From Chitinophaga rhizophila (GTDB lineage Bacteria; Bacteroidota; Bacteroidia; Chitinophagales; Chitinophagaceae): a DNA stretch of 64,000 nucleotides. Shown here piece after piece: positions 1 through 8,726 of the stretch. The position numbers and the translations under genes are program-made. Below the pieces are notes generated by a model that searched no databases, had not been told where the DNA came from, and saw nothing but the letters and a program-made list of their open reading frames with translations. How positions within the stretch are numbered: position 1 is the stretch's first letter; every line of letters begins with the position of its first letter. The DNA lies in assembly GCF_019492185.1 (NCBI RefSeq), contig NZ_JAICCF010000001.1:558001-622000 (forward strand), written 5' to 3'.

Positions 1-314
1 AACTGCAGTCTATTTATAAGCAGATGTGGAGAACTAAGAGCGTCGCCAGGCAATACCTGACTGTTGTATAAGTCCGGGATTGCTTCATTTTGGATTAATG
101 CTACTTAGATAGAATGCCGGGTAAAATTTGTACAAGCGCCAAACCTTCTTCGTAGTCCTGTTCATTTATTCATTTGTTCCGCTCCACCAGGTCGCGGTGC
201 ATATAACCAGCAAGTGCAACAGGACAACGGAAGCCTTACGTTCCTAATTTTAGAAAGTAAATGGTAAATTGACAAAGAGTGTAGTTTGCATCATTCCTTT
301 TCATAGTGGGCAAT
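1..314. other. Left edge, no gene recognised
   Basis: No convincing reading frame was found in the first 314 bases on either strand. Short open stretches at the extreme left could be the tail of a gene lying outside the window, but nothing in them is recognisable. Confidence 0.4.
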
Positions 315-833
315 TTAGAAGGCAACACCGAATTGAAAACCTACGCCCAGCGTGGCAGGTTGGTTGTTTCCGAACCTTCCTGGCACAGGCAGAGCAATGA
401 AGTAACTGTAATCCTTACATTTCTTAATGACCTTGTTAAGAACTGGAGTTACTCCATACCTGCCGGACGTTTCAAAAGCCAATCTATTAGCTAATGTGAA
501 ACCATGTCCCAGCGAAACCAGTAAGCCAGGATGAAAGAGCAGGTTATTCATTTTACTAGTTCCATCTGCGGCTCGGATAAATGGGACCACTTCGAAAGTG
601 AAGCCTATTTTAGGACTTTTCCAGATATTTATGCCTGTAGGTAACCCTCCGACGTAGGCACCGTCGAAGTTTGTATGTACACCACCGTTTCCAAACGTTA
701 CAATAGGGTGCAGGACCCCGACATAACCAGTAATCTTTGGATAAGCCGTTGTTTGGGCGTAAATGACTCTTAGCGGAATACCAGTAATAAATAATGATAG
801 AGCGGTTGTTTTTAGAATCACAGCTATTTTCAT
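315..833 (-). CDS. Small secreted, outer-membrane-like protein of unknown function
   Basis: A 172-residue protein. The chosen start (MKIAVILK...) puts a lysine directly before a hydrophobic stretch ending at IYAQ, a plausible signal peptide. An in-frame ATG 30 bases further upstream would add an unlikely polar extension. The mature part is rich in glycine and in alternating hydrophobic and aromatic residues and ends in a terminal phenylalanine (GVGFQFGVAF), as in small outer-membrane beta-barrels. No family was recognised. It lies 67 bases downstream of the ChrB-AraC regulator on the same strand and may be co-transcribed with it. A barrel fold and an envelope location are inferred from composition only. 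Confidence 0.6.
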   Translation of the reverse strand: MKIAVILKTTALSLFITGIPLRVIYAQTTAYPKITGYVGVLHPIVTFGNGGVHTNFDGAYVGGLPTGINIWKSPKIGFTFEVVPFIRAADGTSKMNNLLFHPGLLVSLGHGFTLANRLAFETSGRYGVTPVLNKVIKKCKDYSYFIALPVPGRFGNNQPATLGVGFQFGVAF

Positions 834-899
834 ATTCTTTCCCTGAAATGAATTAAACTGCAATTATATTTCTCCTTCAACTTCCAGAATAGAACAGAA

Positions 900-1760
900 T
901 TAACTTTTGGAATCCTTTTTACTTTTGAGGAGCTTTTTTTTGAATTGGGAGGGCGTTTCGCCCATTTGTTGTCTAAAAATGCGCGTGAAGTGGCTTTGGT
1001 CGGAAAAGCCAGTTAAGTACGCGATCTCCGTTAATGAGTATTTGGATGTTTTAAGCAAATCGACGGCGCGGTCAATTCTTAGTTTCCTTATATATTCCCC
1101 GTAAGATAGGTTATCAAAATATTTGGAAAACTCCCGTGAAAGATATGAAGGATTCACATCAAGGTCTTTTGATAAGTCCTTTAATGTAATACTCAGGTTG
1201 GTATCTATTTGATCTTGAATAAGCGATTTTAGTTCAGCCACCCACTCTGGTGTCTTTGAGCTGCCAGCATTGTTTATATACCTGTTGAATATTTCTAATA
1301 GCATTTGCTCTGCCGGGCCTGCCTGCGTATGCTTTAAATGATATAGGTCTTTAGCCCATGAGTATAGTCCGTCATATATGGTCATTCCCAACTCAAGTAA
1401 TACATGATCGTCCTTGATATTATGTGCCAGTCCCGCGAAGATTGCTTCCAGTCCTGCTGCCTGTGGAGCGAAGTCGTGACGATCTGTATCTGCTCCCCTA
1501 ACAATAGCGGCCATTCGTGTGAGAGCCGGATCATTCAGTTTGTGCTTCTTGATAAAGTAATCAAAGGTGCATTGGCCTTCATAGTGCGTGTATTCTACAT
1601 CAGGAATGTCAAATGGAATGGCTTTTAGTCTATCTGCTTGATTTATTACGTCTGAAAATGGTACATAGATGATTTCCGCTTCCGGATCTATAAAGCGCTT
1701 AATGAGCCAAGGACAGGCTATTCTGTCAATTTTCGGGCGTTCCCGTGTAATCCATTTCAT
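900..1760 (-). CDS. ChrB-domain / AraC-type fusion transcriptional regulator
   Basis: This 286-residue protein joins two domains. Residues 1 to about 150 match the chromate resistance protein ChrB domain (opening KWITRERPKIDRIACPWLI, then YTHYEGQCTFDYF and IVRGADTDRHDFAPQ). Residues about 185 to 286 form an AraC/XylS double helix-turn-helix (LKDLSKDLDVNPSYLSREF, then LTEIAYLTGFSDQSHFTRIFR). In proteobacteria ChrB senses chromate and regulates the chromate pump ChrA. Here the sensor domain appears to have been given an AraC DNA-binding module, so a one-component metal or oxyanion switch is the natural inference. No ChrA-type transporter is visible nearby. The small outer-membrane-like gene follows on the same strand. 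Confidence 0.82.
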   Translation of the reverse strand: MKWITRERPKIDRIACPWLIKRFIDPEAEIIYVPFSDVINQADRLKAIPFDIPDVEYTHYEGQCTFDYFIKKHKLNDPALTRMAAIVRGADTDRHDFAPQAAGLEAIFAGLAHNIKDDHVLLELGMTIYDGLYSWAKDLYHLKHTQAGPAEQMLLEIFNRYINNAGSSKTPEWVAELKSLIQDQIDTNLSITLKDLSKDLDVNPSYLSREFSKYFDNLSYGEYIRKLRIDRAVDLLKTSKYSLTEIAYLTGFSDQSHFTRIFRQQMGETPSQFKKKLLKSKKDSKS

Positions 1761-2045
1761 TTTACTGTTTTGCAGCTATTTGACTCTAAACTACCAAAAC
1801 TGAAAGAAAACAATAAAAATAAATACAGGTACGTGTGTTCTTATTTGAGTGAACCAAAGAGTGCAGCGGCTGCCGCATAAAGATGTAATGACCATTACCC
1901 AAAGTAAATGTGTGTCATTCAAACCAATTATACAGATAGCTTATCAGGAATAGCGATACCCGTGAGGAACAGCTTTGTCCTCTTCAATTCATCATTTGAT
2001 AAATTGATCAGAGGTGTATACCAGTAAATTGACTCAGAAGGCGAC

Positions 2046-2360
2046 ATTGATACAGGGGAAGTTAGTTTGATGGCGGCTTTGAAGCATCTTACTCCCATTC
2101 TACAGGAGTGTCATTATGTCTTTGTCCACATCAGTGATGTTGGTTCGGTTCCTCTGTCGAAGGTGTTATGTATGTTCCGGGAAAAAGAAACGGTTATAGC
2201 AGTGATGCTGGAAGCCAATGCAAAGGCATCAGGACTGGCGTTTACACATGTCGCTGCCCGGATTACGTTGGAAGTACCTTCAGCTTTAGCCAAATCTTCC
2301 TGTAGGCCGGATGATGCCGCGAGCTTGTCTGTAGACCCTCGCAGGGGGGTTTTGGGATAA
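2046..2360 (+). pseudogene. Decayed ACT-domain protein gene
   Basis: The frame reads TGEVSL-ALKHLTPILQ, then YVFVHISD, MFREKETVIAVMLEANA, and ITLEVPSAL. This is the order seen in small ACT-domain proteins that normally run about 130 residues. The expected ATG before TGEVSL reads ATT, so the first available start is the internal TTG/ATG at 2067-2072. The usual C-terminal part (a GLT-A segment and the YYHDHIFVP strand) is replaced by an unrelated proline/arginine-rich tail, as after a frameshift. I therefore call it a pseudogene. A functional short variant starting at 2067 or 2070 cannot be excluded. Confidence 0.5.
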
Positions 2361-2403
2361 ATAGTTGCTCTTGAGTCTAATATTTTTTAATATTATTTGG
2401 TAG

Positions 2404-2440
2404 TTTACGAAAACTTCGTAGATTTACGAAACAATCGTAA
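2404..2440 (+). promoter_or_regulatory. Tandem dyads, probable BlaI-family operator
   Basis: Two related inverted repeats sit 24 to 60 bases before the regulator's ATG: TACGAA-AAC-TTCGTA at 2406-2420 and TTACGA-AACAA-TCGTAA at 2424-2440. Their centres are 19 bases apart. BlaI/MecI dimers bind short dyads of this kind in front of their own operons, so autoregulation of the downstream pair is likely. Confidence 0.7.
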
Positions 2441-2463
2441 CTGCTTGTTTTAAATGCACGTTT

Positions 2464-2820
2464 ATGGAAAAGCTAACGCAGCAGGAGGAGCTGGCAATGC
2501 TCGCCATATGGAAGACGGGTTCAGGGTCTGTGAAGGACTTCCTGGAGAACCATCTATCGCCGCAGCCGCCGTACACCACACTGGCTTCTACTATCAGAAA
2601 CCTGGAGAAGAAACAATATGTGACCAGTCGCAAGACAGGCAATGTCTATACATATACGCCGGCCGTTCAGGAAGGAGCGCACAAACAGGCATTTATGAAT
2701 GGTTTTGTGAAAGATTACTTTGAGAACTCTTATAAGGCGCTGGTCACTTTCTTTGCCAAGGAGAAGAAAATTACGCCGGCAGAACTGAAAGACATCGTAA
2801 GAATGATAGAAAAAAAGTAA
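2464..2820 (+). CDS. BlaI/MecI/CopY-family transcriptional repressor
   Basis: A 118-residue winged-helix protein, the normal length for BlaI/MecI. The N-terminal half shows the family pattern LTQQEELAMLAIW followed by PYTTLASTIRNLEKKQYV (recognition helix and wing) and a C-terminal dimerisation helix region (FFAKEKKITPAELKDIVRMIE). It is followed without a gap by an M56-family membrane metalloprotease gene. In this pairing the protease senses an envelope signal and causes the repressor to be cleaved. In Bacteroidota such pairs are common and are not restricted to beta-lactam sensing. Two dyads at 2404-2440 are likely its own operator. Confidence 0.93.
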   Translation: MEKLTQQEELAMLAIWKTGSGSVKDFLENHLSPQPPYTTLASTIRNLEKKQYVTSRKTGNVYTYTPAVQEGAHKQAFMNGFVKDYFENSYKALVTFFAKEKKITPAELKDIVRMIEKK

Positions 2821-4293
2821 TTGTTTATGCTGATTTATCTGTTAAAAGCCAACATTATACTGGTCCTGTTTTATCTGGCTTATCGCTTTGGCTTAAGACG
2901 TTTGACCTTTTATACACTGAACAGGTTTTTCCTGATTGCAGCAATCATATGTGCAGCAGCAGGACCGTTGATAGACCCATCTGTATTTATTCAACATCAT
3001 CACGGACTAAATGCGGTAGCGGAGACCTTACCAGATCTTTCTATGTTCAGGCGGAGTGAGAAGCCGCTTATAAACCAGGTGCTTGAGTATATTTTCTGGG
3101 GCGGTGTATGGGTAATGGGAACAAGATTACTGATACAATTACTGTCATTATTAAAGCTGCATAAAAACACAACAAAAAGGATATACGGAAACGAGAGGTT
3201 ACGTGTGACAGCGCGTCGTGTTAATCCGTTCTCTTTCATGCGGAATATCTATATCAATCCATCCTTGCATAGTCCTGAGGAACTGATTTCCATCATCAGG
3301 CATGAGCAGGTACACGTAAGACAGTGGCATACGCTGGACGTGTTATTAGGGGAACTCACCAGGATCTTTTACTGGTTTAATCCTGGGGCGTGGCTAATGA
3401 GCATTGCTATTCGAGAGAATCTTGAGTTCATTACTGACAGGTGTGTGTTACAGCAGGGAATGGATGCAAAAGCTTATCAATACAGTCTGATAAAAGTAAG
3501 TGGGATCCCATATGCGACGGCCATCGCAAACAACTTTAATTTCTCACATTTAAAACAAAGAATTATGATGATGAATAAGAAAAGATCATCCCGCTATCAG
3601 TTAGTGCGCTATGCAGTACTGGGTGCGATCATAGGAATTGCAGTATTATCACTGAATTTCACCCGGGCGGCTGTAAAAGCAGAAACCTCTGCCAGGCATA
3701 TAACAGCGCTGGTTTTACCGTATGATACTGTTAAACCAGCACCGGTTATCTTTACAGCGCCTCCTCCTCCACCGCCAGCTCCACCTGCTCCCGCTCCTGC
3801 CGCTAGACAGATGAAAGGCAAACCGGTACCACCTCCACCACCTCCGCAACCTATAGTAGAAGAGATCAGAATGGAGCCGGTAACAACACCGATGCCCGCT
3901 TCAGCACTGGGCGCTCTCGTTGAAGATATGGAGGAAAGACCACTTCCCGGTGGCGGCGTAGCCATCAGGAAAGCGAACCCCGAAGTTAAAATGAGGCCGG
4001 TGTTTTATGTAGACGACGTTCATTATGGATTGGAGGCACCTGCTAACCTCAATACAAACGACATCAGTTCAGTTAATGTGCTAAAAGGCGAAACGGCCGT
4101 AAAATTGTACGGTAGCGAAGCTAAAGACGGAGCGGTGCTTATTTACACCAAGGCTTACATTGGAGACGCCAGTATCCGGACTACACAGTCTGTGAAAACA
4201 GTTACTACTGTGGACGGCGTCAAAATTCAGACAACAGGTACAAATGCCTCGGCAAAAACAGCTGAACAGACTAGTCAGAATAAGGCGCAATAG
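2821..4293 (+). CDS. BlaR1-like M56 membrane metallopeptidase with C-terminal plug-like domain
   Basis: About 490 residues. N-terminal membrane helices lie near residues 3-21, 36-55 and 88-108. They are followed by the zinc protease motif HEQVH (residues 161-165) with the downstream glutamate-containing segment expected of M56, and a further membrane helix near 264-283. After it come a long proline-rich linker (residues about 315-345) and a C-terminal domain with a TonB-receptor-plug-like pattern (VDDVHYG, then INDISSVNVLKGE-type spacing and DGAVLIYTK). The gene starts at TTG 2821, directly after the BlaI stop, or at ATG 2827. It has no penicillin-binding sensor domain, so the signal is unknown. 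The proline-rich linker and plug-like tail probably sit in the periplasm. Confidence 0.88.
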   Translation: MFMLIYLLKANIILVLFYLAYRFGLRRLTFYTLNRFFLIAAIICAAAGPLIDPSVFIQHHHGLNAVAETLPDLSMFRRSEKPLINQVLEYIFWGGVWVMGTRLLIQLLSLLKLHKNTTKRIYGNERLRVTARRVNPFSFMRNIYINPSLHSPEELISIIRHEQVHVRQWHTLDVLLGELTRIFYWFNPGAWLMSIAIRENLEFITDRCVLQQGMDAKAYQYSLIKVSGIPYATAIANNFNFSHLKQRIMMMNKKRSSRYQLVRYAVLGAIIGIAVLSLNFTRAAVKAETSARHITALVLPYDTVKPAPVIFTAPPPPPPAPPAPAPAARQMKGKPVPPPPPPQPIVEEIRMEPVTTPMPASALGALVEDMEERPLPGGGVAIRKANPEVKMRPVFYVDDVHYGLEAPANLNTNDISSVNVLKGETAVKLYGSEAKDGAVLIYTKAYIGDASIRTTQSVKTVTTVDGVKIQTTGTNASAKTAEQTSQNKAQ

Positions 4294-4338
4294 TCGGCAA
4301 GCGTCGTCGGAATGATAGCTAAAAAGACATCGCTATTA

Positions 4339-4384
4339 TACAACAATGGGCCGCTCATCGTGTGATGAGCGGCCCATTGTTGTA
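4339..4384 (+). terminator. Perfect 21-bp stem hairpin after the BlaI/M56 operon
   Basis: The arms 4339-4359 and 4364-4384 are perfectly complementary around a 4-base loop (GTGT), 46 bases after the M56 stop codon. There is no T-run, so it may work as a bidirectional or factor-assisted terminator or as an RNA 3' end stabiliser. Confidence 0.65.
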
Positions 4385-4773
4385 TGGTTGTTATGCAAGT
4401 CGCATCGTTGCCAGTCACATTAGTATAAGTACCCTGACTTCTCTAAGTCTTGTAATAAAAAAGCTGCTGCTATCTTAAAGTTATTAATCCACCATTGCAT
4501 GTTTAAAGATTCAGCATCGTCAACAGTTTGTACCTCTTCATTTTTATGAATACTTCCACCATGGCTAGTGCATTCTTTTTAATGCCAAACAGATCAAAGT
4601 ATATAATTGAGGTGCAGTGTGTGGTGATTGCCGCCCGTGAATGAGTAGTTTGATGAACGAGCTTAGTGCTGGACATTGGGATGTTCGTATATGCAGCCTC
4701 TTCCTGATGAGGTTCTTCTGGCACCTGAAAGGCTCACACCTACCTAAATTACGTCTACACCAACTTGGCAAAG
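4385..4773. other. Intergenic, no supported gene
   Basis: This stretch lies between the hairpin and a convergent SUKH gene. Two overlapping minus-strand open frames (about 4503-4771) resemble nothing known and have no clear ribosome site. I see no RNA gene or repeat. Confidence 0.4.
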
Positions 4774-5562
4774 TTACAAATTGACATTCCTCGTATGGTC
4801 AGTCCAATCGAACAACACGAACTTCTTCCAAAAAGGTGTATCCGGAATCTTTGTTTTATCATAATATTCAAAAATGTCACTGTATTCTTTATTGAGAGTT
4901 GAATGCCATGTTTGATCTTCTTCATTATATTCAAGATGGTATATATTGAGATGTTCACGAATTTCGGAAAGTAGGTAATATCGGAAATCTGAGCCATAGA
5001 AAACAACGTCAGCACCCAGTATAGAAAACACAGGTCTTTCATCTAAAGATAAATCCGCTACCTGATATCGATGGCCCATAACAGGAACTAGCTTTGGTGC
5101 TTTTTCATATAACTCATCAAATGTCTTCATTCTTTCCGCGACATCGTCAGATTTTTTGCCCCAAGAATTTATCCAGAATGCATGATTAAGGATATCCGCG
5201 GATATAGTTTCATATACAAAATTTAACCTTGATCTTATGTCCTCATCGTCCTCCAGCCAGTTGCGGAAGAATGAATACTCACAATATTCTCCTTCTCCAT
5301 ATTGCTCGTACACTTTCACTTTTCTATCGATCGTGTGAAGGATCTTCAGAAATTCTCTGTGTTCTGGTGTGAAAATTATTGAATATTTTTCCTGTACTTG
5401 ATCGATCTGTTCATCGGTCATACCGATCCATCTAGCCCCATATGCCCACTGCGGACATTTATCCTCATTCGCCGTAGTTGCTGGATTTTGACTCCAGTAA
5501 TTTTCAGTTTGATTTTTCAACCAATACAAAAAATCCGTATAGTTTTCAGGTACAGGTCCCAT
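4774..5562 (-). CDS. SMI1/KNR4 (SUKH) superfamily protein
   Basis: A 262-residue soluble protein with no signal peptide. The segment ARWIGMTDEQIDQVQEKY followed by FTPEHREFLKILH is the SUKH signature (W-G-(V/M)-(T)-(E)-I-x-x-x-E ... P-x-x-(Y/H)-R-x-F-L). Further on come FFRNWLEDDEDI and RPVFSILGADVVFYGSDF. It is a clear paralogue of the protein at 25730-26662: both share the SUKH core, an F-x-NWLED segment, RPV-S-G-D and YLL-EI-HL blocks in the same order. Many SUKH proteins are immunity partners of polymorphic toxins, but no toxin gene is adjacent here. It is a single gene flanked by non-coding DNA and a tRNA. Confidence 0.75.
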   Translation of the reverse strand: MGPVPENYTDFLYWLKNQTENYWSQNPATTANEDKCPQWAYGARWIGMTDEQIDQVQEKYSIIFTPEHREFLKILHTIDRKVKVYEQYGEGEYCEYSFFRNWLEDDEDIRSRLNFVYETISADILNHAFWINSWGKKSDDVAERMKTFDELYEKAPKLVPVMGHRYQVADLSLDERPVFSILGADVVFYGSDFRYYLLSEIREHLNIYHLEYNEEDQTWHSTLNKEYSDIFEYYDKTKIPDTPFWKKFVLFDWTDHTRNVNL

Positions 5563-5761
5563 TAACAGTCCAGTTTTTAAAAGAAATCATAGATATCGTT
5601 TAGAGAGATATTATTCAGCATAGGAGATTCAAATTAATAATGAAATTAATGGCTTTAATATTTATTGAAAAGAATTAAAGGATGACAAAAAATCCTCACC
5701 ACGACTCGAACCTTTTAAATGTTTGATAATAAGTTTAGTATACAATATGTCGTAAAACAAG

Positions 5762-5791
5762 AACGCTTCAAGTCTCTCAACCTGAAGCGTT
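5762..5791 (-). terminator. Hairpin after tRNA-Lys
   Basis: AACGCTTCA (5762-5770) pairs with TGAAGCGTT (5783-5791). Read on the minus strand it is followed by a T-rich stretch, as expected for a factor-independent terminator just after the tRNA. Confidence 0.6.
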
Positions 5792-5802
5792 TAATTTCCC
5801 TG

Positions 5803-5875
5803 TGATCCCGCTGGGACTCGAACCCAGGACCCATACATTAAAAGTGTATTGCTCTACCAACTGAGCTACGGAATC
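5803..5875 (-). tRNA. tRNA-Lys (anticodon TTT)
   Basis: A 73-base cloverleaf on the minus strand. The acceptor GATTCCG pairs with CGGGATC, the D-arm reads AGCTCAGTTGGTAGAGC, the anticodon stem ATACA/TGTAT encloses the loop CTTTTAA, and the T-arm contains GGTTCGAGTCC. The CCA end is not fully encoded. Confidence 0.95.
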
Positions 5876-5991
5876 ATTCCCGTCAAACGGGGTTGCAATA
5901 TTACGTTAAATGATTTACAATTTCACAAATATGTTTACCTTTTTTATAAAAAACTTAGCTTTTCGCATCTCTCTAGTAGATATACACGTAG

Positions 5992-6969
5992 TTATTGACT
6001 AAAGTAAGCTAGTTCCTCCTCCATATTAAGAAATGGAAATTCCTCTATTAGCAGTTTCGTTTTACGTGCATATGTTTGAAGAAATTGCTTGTGCTGTGAG
6101 CTATCCGGATTAAATGGTTTATGCTGCCTGGCACGGATGATTTCCCCAACTCTGGGTAGAATGAGCTTGTCTTCTTCTCCAAGACATTTGTCCGTAAAGT
6201 GATCCCATACGTAGTCAACCGCCAATTCATTGGGATGTACGAGGTCTTCATTGTAGAACCTGTAATCCCTGAGATCGTCAATTACCAGCTCGTAACCAGG
6301 AAAGTAGTACAATCTGTCAAACTTATTTACAAGATGATGGACAGTTTGCATCAGTATGGCCTTACTAAGATTGTTCTCAATAACCCCATCACGGATATAG
6401 CGCACCGGGCTAATGGTAAACATTATCTTCACTTTCCTGTTACGGAAAAACAAACGGTGCATAAGATTATCCAATGCTGAGATAGCATCCGGAGGAGACA
6501 ATAATCGCTTATGAAAAGAAGCCGAAGGTACTTTATGACAATTACCCACCACTTGATTGGCGTTAGCAAGTGTATAGGTAAATGCTGAGCCTAGGGTAAT
6601 AATCAACCAATCAGCATCTTCCAGTCGCGCTGAAGCTACGTCCTGGGCAGCATTTATACCTGCAAGTACCTCCTCCTGGTCCATACCTGAGAAACGGCTG
6701 TGGTGGTCCCAGCTATGCCAGAGATCATTGTGAGAAAACAGATCAGCAGCTGTATAATGCTTTCTGTCCAGGTAGGTATGTAACGCCTGGGTAATACTGA
6801 TCGGGTTATAAAGGATACCATGTGGATTTAGAATGGCATCAAAATGATATTGTTGAAGACGCTGCCCGATTTCCTCTGCAAAGCAGGATCCCACCATCAA
6901 TATTTTATCGGTATATCTGAGTGGTACCGAAAGCGGCGCAACCGGAAAGGTCAAACGAAAGTTTGTCAT
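5992..6969 (-). CDS. GSCFA-domain protein
   Basis: A 325-residue protein that opens with the family-defining G-S-C-F motif (residues 27-30, context KILMVGSCFAEEIG) and carries LNPHGILYNP shortly after. This family is widespread in Bacteroidota and related to SGNH/GDSL hydrolases. The block DADWLIITLGSAF fits the SGNH-like core, and the late ...ED-VHPN segment resembles the catalytic His region. Substrate and role are unknown. It is the last gene of a minus-strand run after HMG-CoA lyase, with a 10-base gap that suggests co-transcription. Confidence 0.85.
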   Translation of the reverse strand: MTNFRLTFPVAPLSVPLRYTDKILMVGSCFAEEIGQRLQQYHFDAILNPHGILYNPISITQALHTYLDRKHYTAADLFSHNDLWHSWDHHSRFSGMDQEEVLAGINAAQDVASARLEDADWLIITLGSAFTYTLANANQVVGNCHKVPSASFHKRLLSPPDAISALDNLMHRLFFRNRKVKIMFTISPVRYIRDGVIENNLSKAILMQTVHHLVNKFDRLYYFPGYELVIDDLRDYRFYNEDLVHPNELAVDYVWDHFTDKCLGEEDKLILPRVGEIIRARQHKPFNPDSSQHKQFLQTYARKTKLLIEEFPFLNMEEELAYFSQ

Positions 6970-6979
6970 GATACAATAA

Positions 6980-7825
6980 CTAATAAAAGATGCTTTCAGC
7001 TATTTGCAAGGCGGTCTGCAATGCTGTAAAATCAAGCCCCAACTGTTCATGGCGCTGCACGCTGAAATCCAGTAACCGCTCTGTAGCCAGATTGCCTACC
7101 AGTTCGTCTTTGGCCATAGGGCACCCACCAATACCTTTGATAGCACTATCAAAGCGGCGGCATCCCTGGTTATAGGCTGTTGCTACCTTTTCTTCCCAGT
7201 TATGAGGAGCAGAATGAAAATGCGCACCAAACTCCACTGAGGGGTATGCAGGGATAAGTGTAGAGAACAATTGGCTGATGATTCCGGGATCTGCAATGCC
7301 AACTGTATCAGCTAATGAGATGATCTGAATATCACGTTGTACCAGCTCGTCTACCCATTTTAGAGCAACAGCGGCATCGTAGGGATCTCCATAAGGATTT
7401 CCAAATCCCATGGAGATATACACTACCAGCTGTTTACTATTCTTAATACATAGTTCCTGCAGGGTATCTAATAGTTCCAGCGATTCCCTGATCGATTTGT
7501 TGGTATTGCGCAACTGGAACGTCTCTGAAATTGAGAAGGGATATCCTAAATAAGCTATCTCATCGAAAACCACAGCCTCTTCAGCTCCACGTTGATTAGC
7601 AACGATGGCCAACAGTTTACTTTTAGAGCCGTTCATTTCCAGGCGGGAGATGACTTCAGCAGTATCTGCCATTTGAGGAATCGCTTTCGGCGATACAAAG
7701 CTGCCAAAGTCAAGTGTATGGAATCCGACTTTCAACAGGGCATTCAGATACATTACCTTTTCGTCCGTGCTTATTAACCTATGCCAGCCTTGCATGGCAT
7801 CACGTGGACATTCGATCAGTTTCAT
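6980..7825 (-). CDS. mvaB: Hydroxymethylglutaryl-CoA lyase
   Basis: A 281-residue DRE-TIM metallolyase family member. It would cleave HMG-CoA to acetyl-CoA and acetoacetate at the end of leucine breakdown. Recognised features are the N-terminal ECPRDAMQGW (the family's RDG-like start of strand 1, here RDA), FGSFVSPKAIPQMAD, the metal-ligand region LADTVGIADP, the HFHS histidine pair, and the glycine-rich GIGGCPMAKDELVGNL containing the active-site cysteine. The length is slightly short for the family (about 290-300). RlmB lies 11 bases upstream and GSCFA 10 bases downstream on the same strand, so the three form a tight run. Confidence 0.9.
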   Translation of the reverse strand: MKLIECPRDAMQGWHRLISTDEKVMYLNALLKVGFHTLDFGSFVSPKAIPQMADTAEVISRLEMNGSKSKLLAIVANQRGAEEAVVFDEIAYLGYPFSISETFQLRNTNKSIRESLELLDTLQELCIKNSKQLVVYISMGFGNPYGDPYDAAVALKWVDELVQRDIQIISLADTVGIADPGIISQLFSTLIPAYPSVEFGAHFHSAPHNWEEKVATAYNQGCRRFDSAIKGIGGCPMAKDELVGNLATERLLDFSVQRHEQLGLDFTALQTALQIAESIFY

Positions 7826-7836
7826 TTACTGGAGTT

Positions 7837-8631
7837 TTATGCGCCTCTCTGTTTCATGGCTTCATACAGGATGATGCCCGCAGCTACAGAGACATTGAAA
7901 GACTCAAAGTTTCCGGCCATAGGAATATTGAACAAAGTATCCGAAGCTTTTCTCAATGCTGGATATACACCTTTGTCCTCAGAGCCCATAATTACTGCTA
8001 CAGGCTCCTGCAGCTGACAATCATACAGCTTGGTTTCCGCCTCCATCTCGCTGGCAATCACCTTGATACCATTTAGATGAAGGGTGTCAATTGCTTTTAG
8101 CAGACTATTAACCCGGCAGATGGAGATTCTTTCCAGTGCGCCTGCGGAAGATTTAATAGCTTCCTCATTCAGCGCAGCAATGCCCCTATCAGGGATAATA
8201 ATAGCCTGTGCCCCGCAACAAACAGCACTACGCGCAATAGCGCCGATATTACGTACATCAGTGATACCATCGAGGATCAGAAACAAAGGAGTTTGCCCCT
8301 GTTCGGTAACATGGGAGATCACATCTTGCAGATCAAGATAAGATACTTTACCCGTTATAGCGACACAGCCCTGATGGTTAGCTGAGGTCAATCCGTTCAA
8401 CTTTTCAACCGGAACGAGATTGATCGGAATGTTATATTGATCGGCTAACTGCTTGATTTGCGGGATGATATCCCCTGTTGCGCCACGCAACATAAAAATA
8501 CGCTCGATTGCCTTCCCAGCATTGATCGCTTCCACAATTGGCTGCCTGCCTATCACCAGGGACGAAGCCTTGGGCTTGGGTGCCTGCTGACGGAAACCAC
8601 CGCCAGGCTTTTTAAATTTTCGTTGTTCCAT
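7837..8631 (-). CDS. rlmB: 23S rRNA (guanosine-2'-O-)-methyltransferase, RlmB/TrmH family
   Basis: A 264-residue SPOUT methyltransferase. A basic N-terminal tail of about 25 residues is followed by the substrate-binding domain (VIGRQPIVEAI) and the SPOUT catalytic domain with its three motifs: LDGITDVRNIGAIARSA, VIMGSEDKGV and IPMAGNFESFNVSVAAGI. RlmB methylates G2251 of 23S rRNA; the exact target is inferred from family membership. The gene leads the short minus-strand run with HMG-CoA lyase and GSCFA. Confidence 0.92.
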   Translation of the reverse strand: MEQRKFKKPGGGFRQQAPKPKASSLVIGRQPIVEAINAGKAIERIFMLRGATGDIIPQIKQLADQYNIPINLVPVEKLNGLTSANHQGCVAITGKVSYLDLQDVISHVTEQGQTPLFLILDGITDVRNIGAIARSAVCCGAQAIIIPDRGIAALNEEAIKSSAGALERISICRVNSLLKAIDTLHLNGIKVIASEMEAETKLYDCQLQEPVAVIMGSEDKGVYPALRKASDTLFNIPMAGNFESFNVSVAAGIILYEAMKQRGA

Positions 8632-8726
8632 TACTGCAAAGAACGGAATTTAAAGTCAATTAGGAATTAGGAATTAAGAATTAGAAAAGATTGATATTTG
8701 ACATCTGTTGGTTACTCGTTTGCTTT

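Noticed and set aside
3609..3965. Glycine-rich frame opposite the M56 gene
   Set aside because: It is the antisense shadow of the proline-rich linker.
4503..4771. Two overlapping minus-strand frames after the BlaI/M56 operon
   Set aside because: They overlap in different frames, resemble no known protein and have no start signals.
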